Part shown: positions 40,742 through 41,498 of the stretch, piece by piece
How positions within the stretch are numbered: the stretch's first letter is position 1
Layout: each line of letters starts with the position of its first letter
Source of the DNA: a virus
Virus record (IMG/VR): IMGVR_UViG_3300034418_008706
Coordinates: 1 to 41,498 of that record
DNA: 41,498 nt
Strand: one strand, 5' to 3'
The notes under the pieces: model-generated
The model's database searches: none
What the model saw: only the letters and a program-made list of their open reading frames with translations
What the model was told of the DNA's origin: nothing
Program-made: the position numbers and the translations under genes

Positions 40742-41498
40742 AAAATATAATTTTATTTCCGGGTTACCTCGATCTGGTTCTACACTTTTATCTACCATAC
40801 TTAATCAAAATCCTCGCTTCACAGCAGGGATTTCTGATCCACTGTCTGACTTTGTAAAGAGTAAAATTAATGCAGTCAACGCAAATGTGGGGATGAAGGA
40901 TGTAGTACCAGATAAGAGGTTGTATGATCTCATGAGAGCTGACTTTGATGCTTTCTACAAAGATGACACTGAGGTTTGTTTCAATACGGGACGTGGTTGG
41001 GCTGCTGATACTCATTTTCTTAAACAGCTATATCCAGACTTTCGTATGATTATTACTATTCGTAGTATCCCATGGATCCTAGATTCATTTGAGAGACTTC
41101 ACAGAAAGAATCCATTACAAATTAAACCCCTCTATGATCATATTGATTGGCCATCTGTGTATGAGCGCTGTCATATGCTAATGGGTCAATATCCAGATAA
41201 GAACGCTCGTGTCAAAGGTCCTTTGGACTTTGTAAAGCAGGCTGCTGTCTGTGAAGAAAAAGATAATATTATGTTCATAGAATATGATGTACTAGCACAG
41301 TTTCCAAAAGAAGTTATGAAGCATGTTTATGAGTTTCTTGGTGAGGAATGGTATGAGCACGACTTTAACGACACTGAAGCATCGTACAATAATTATGATG
41401 CTGATGCAAAAATCGAAGGTTTACATAAAGTAAGAAAAGATGTAGAATTAGTACCAAGAGATACTATACTGCCCGCTGACTTATTTAACATGTATGCT
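40728..41498 (+). CDS. Sulfotransferase family protein (3' part missing)
   Basis: This is an open frame of 257 codons running off the window end. Residues 9–21 (FISGLPRSGSTLL) are the P-loop-like PAPS 5'-phosphosulfate-binding motif of sulfotransferase family 3. FRMIITIRSIPWILDSFERL (105–124) carries the Arg and Ser that typically contact the 3'-phosphate. The order FIEYDVLAQFPKEVMKHVYE (183–202) then FLGEEWYEHDFND (203–215) is typical of marine and cyanobacterial members. It would move a sulfate from PAPS to a sugar or other acceptor. The ATG lies inside the DUF6165 gene end. Context suggests a sulfated glycan; the acceptor is unknown. Confidence 0.8.
   Translation, partial: MSSTKKYNFISGLPRSGSTLLSTILNQNPRFTAGISDPLSDFVKSKINAVNANVGMKDVVPDKRLYDLMRADFDAFYKDDTEVCFNTGRGWAADTHFLKQLYPDFRMIITIRSIPWILDSFERLHRKNPLQIKPLYDHIDWPSVYERCHMLMGQYPDKNARVKGPLDFVKQAAVCEEKDNIMFIEYDVLAQFPKEVMKHVYEFLGEEWYEHDFNDTEASYNNYDADAKIEGLHKVRKDVELVPRDTILPADLFNMYA

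Noticed and set aside
1-41498. tRNA genes, transposons or an attachment site
   Set aside because: No cloverleaf, transposase motif or flanking duplication was seen; coding density leaves no room.

Overview
The window is part of the late structural region of a large tailed phage of the T4-like myovirus group. The closest feel is the marine T4-like phages (cyanophage or pelagiphage type). This rests on a gp6–gp8 baseplate wedge block, a DUF4815 structural protein, a small coiled-coil protein of a type common in these phages, T4-type late promoter octamers (TATAAATA), and very long fibre proteins. The DNA is AT-rich. All 30 genes I accept lie on the + strand, packed with 1–60 base overlaps or gaps of at most about 85 bases. 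No stretch above 300 bases lacks a gene. No lysis, replication, integrase, tRNA or photosynthesis gene is visible, so the host cannot be named beyond a probable marine Gram-negative bacterium.

Layout. 10–11313: baseplate block (gp6, a gp7-position protein, a fibre-like protein, gp8, DUF4815 protein, two proteins that look like separated C-terminal parts of the DUF4815 protein, and a 71-residue coiled coil). 11306–20013: first giant fibre (1759 aa), a glycine-rich tip candidate, a small tail-associated protein, two 2-oxoglutarate/Fe(II) oxygenase-like proteins and an unknown between them. 20099–29909: two small proteins, a 534-aa fibre-like protein, a strong hairpin, and the second giant fibre (2514 aa) ending in a peptidase S74 chaperone. 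29917–31759: a nucleotidyltransferase–cupin fusion, a small acidic protein with its own late promoter, and a GT-A glycosyltransferase. 31770–39369: third giant fibre (1426 aa, S74 end), a tip candidate with Asp-box (sialidase-type propeller) motifs, and a four-gene coupled cassette containing an unusually short AMP-forming adenylation enzyme. 39450–end: GT9 glycosyltransferase, a DUF6165 protein, and a sulfotransferase cut by the window edge.

Main message. The three giant fibres share one building plan: about 210 turns in total of a 17-residue repeat (51 bp; N-T-A-V/I-G-x-x-A-L-x-x-N-T-T-G-x-x) resembling the YadA-type left-handed beta-roll. The turns are grouped in arrays separated by a conserved neck module, and are unusually rich in cysteine. 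Each fibre is followed by different partners, and the fibre genes are interleaved with enzymes that could modify glycans or proteins. I infer a host-recognition apparatus with accessory chemistry that acts either on the fibres or on the host surface. The sequence does not say which.
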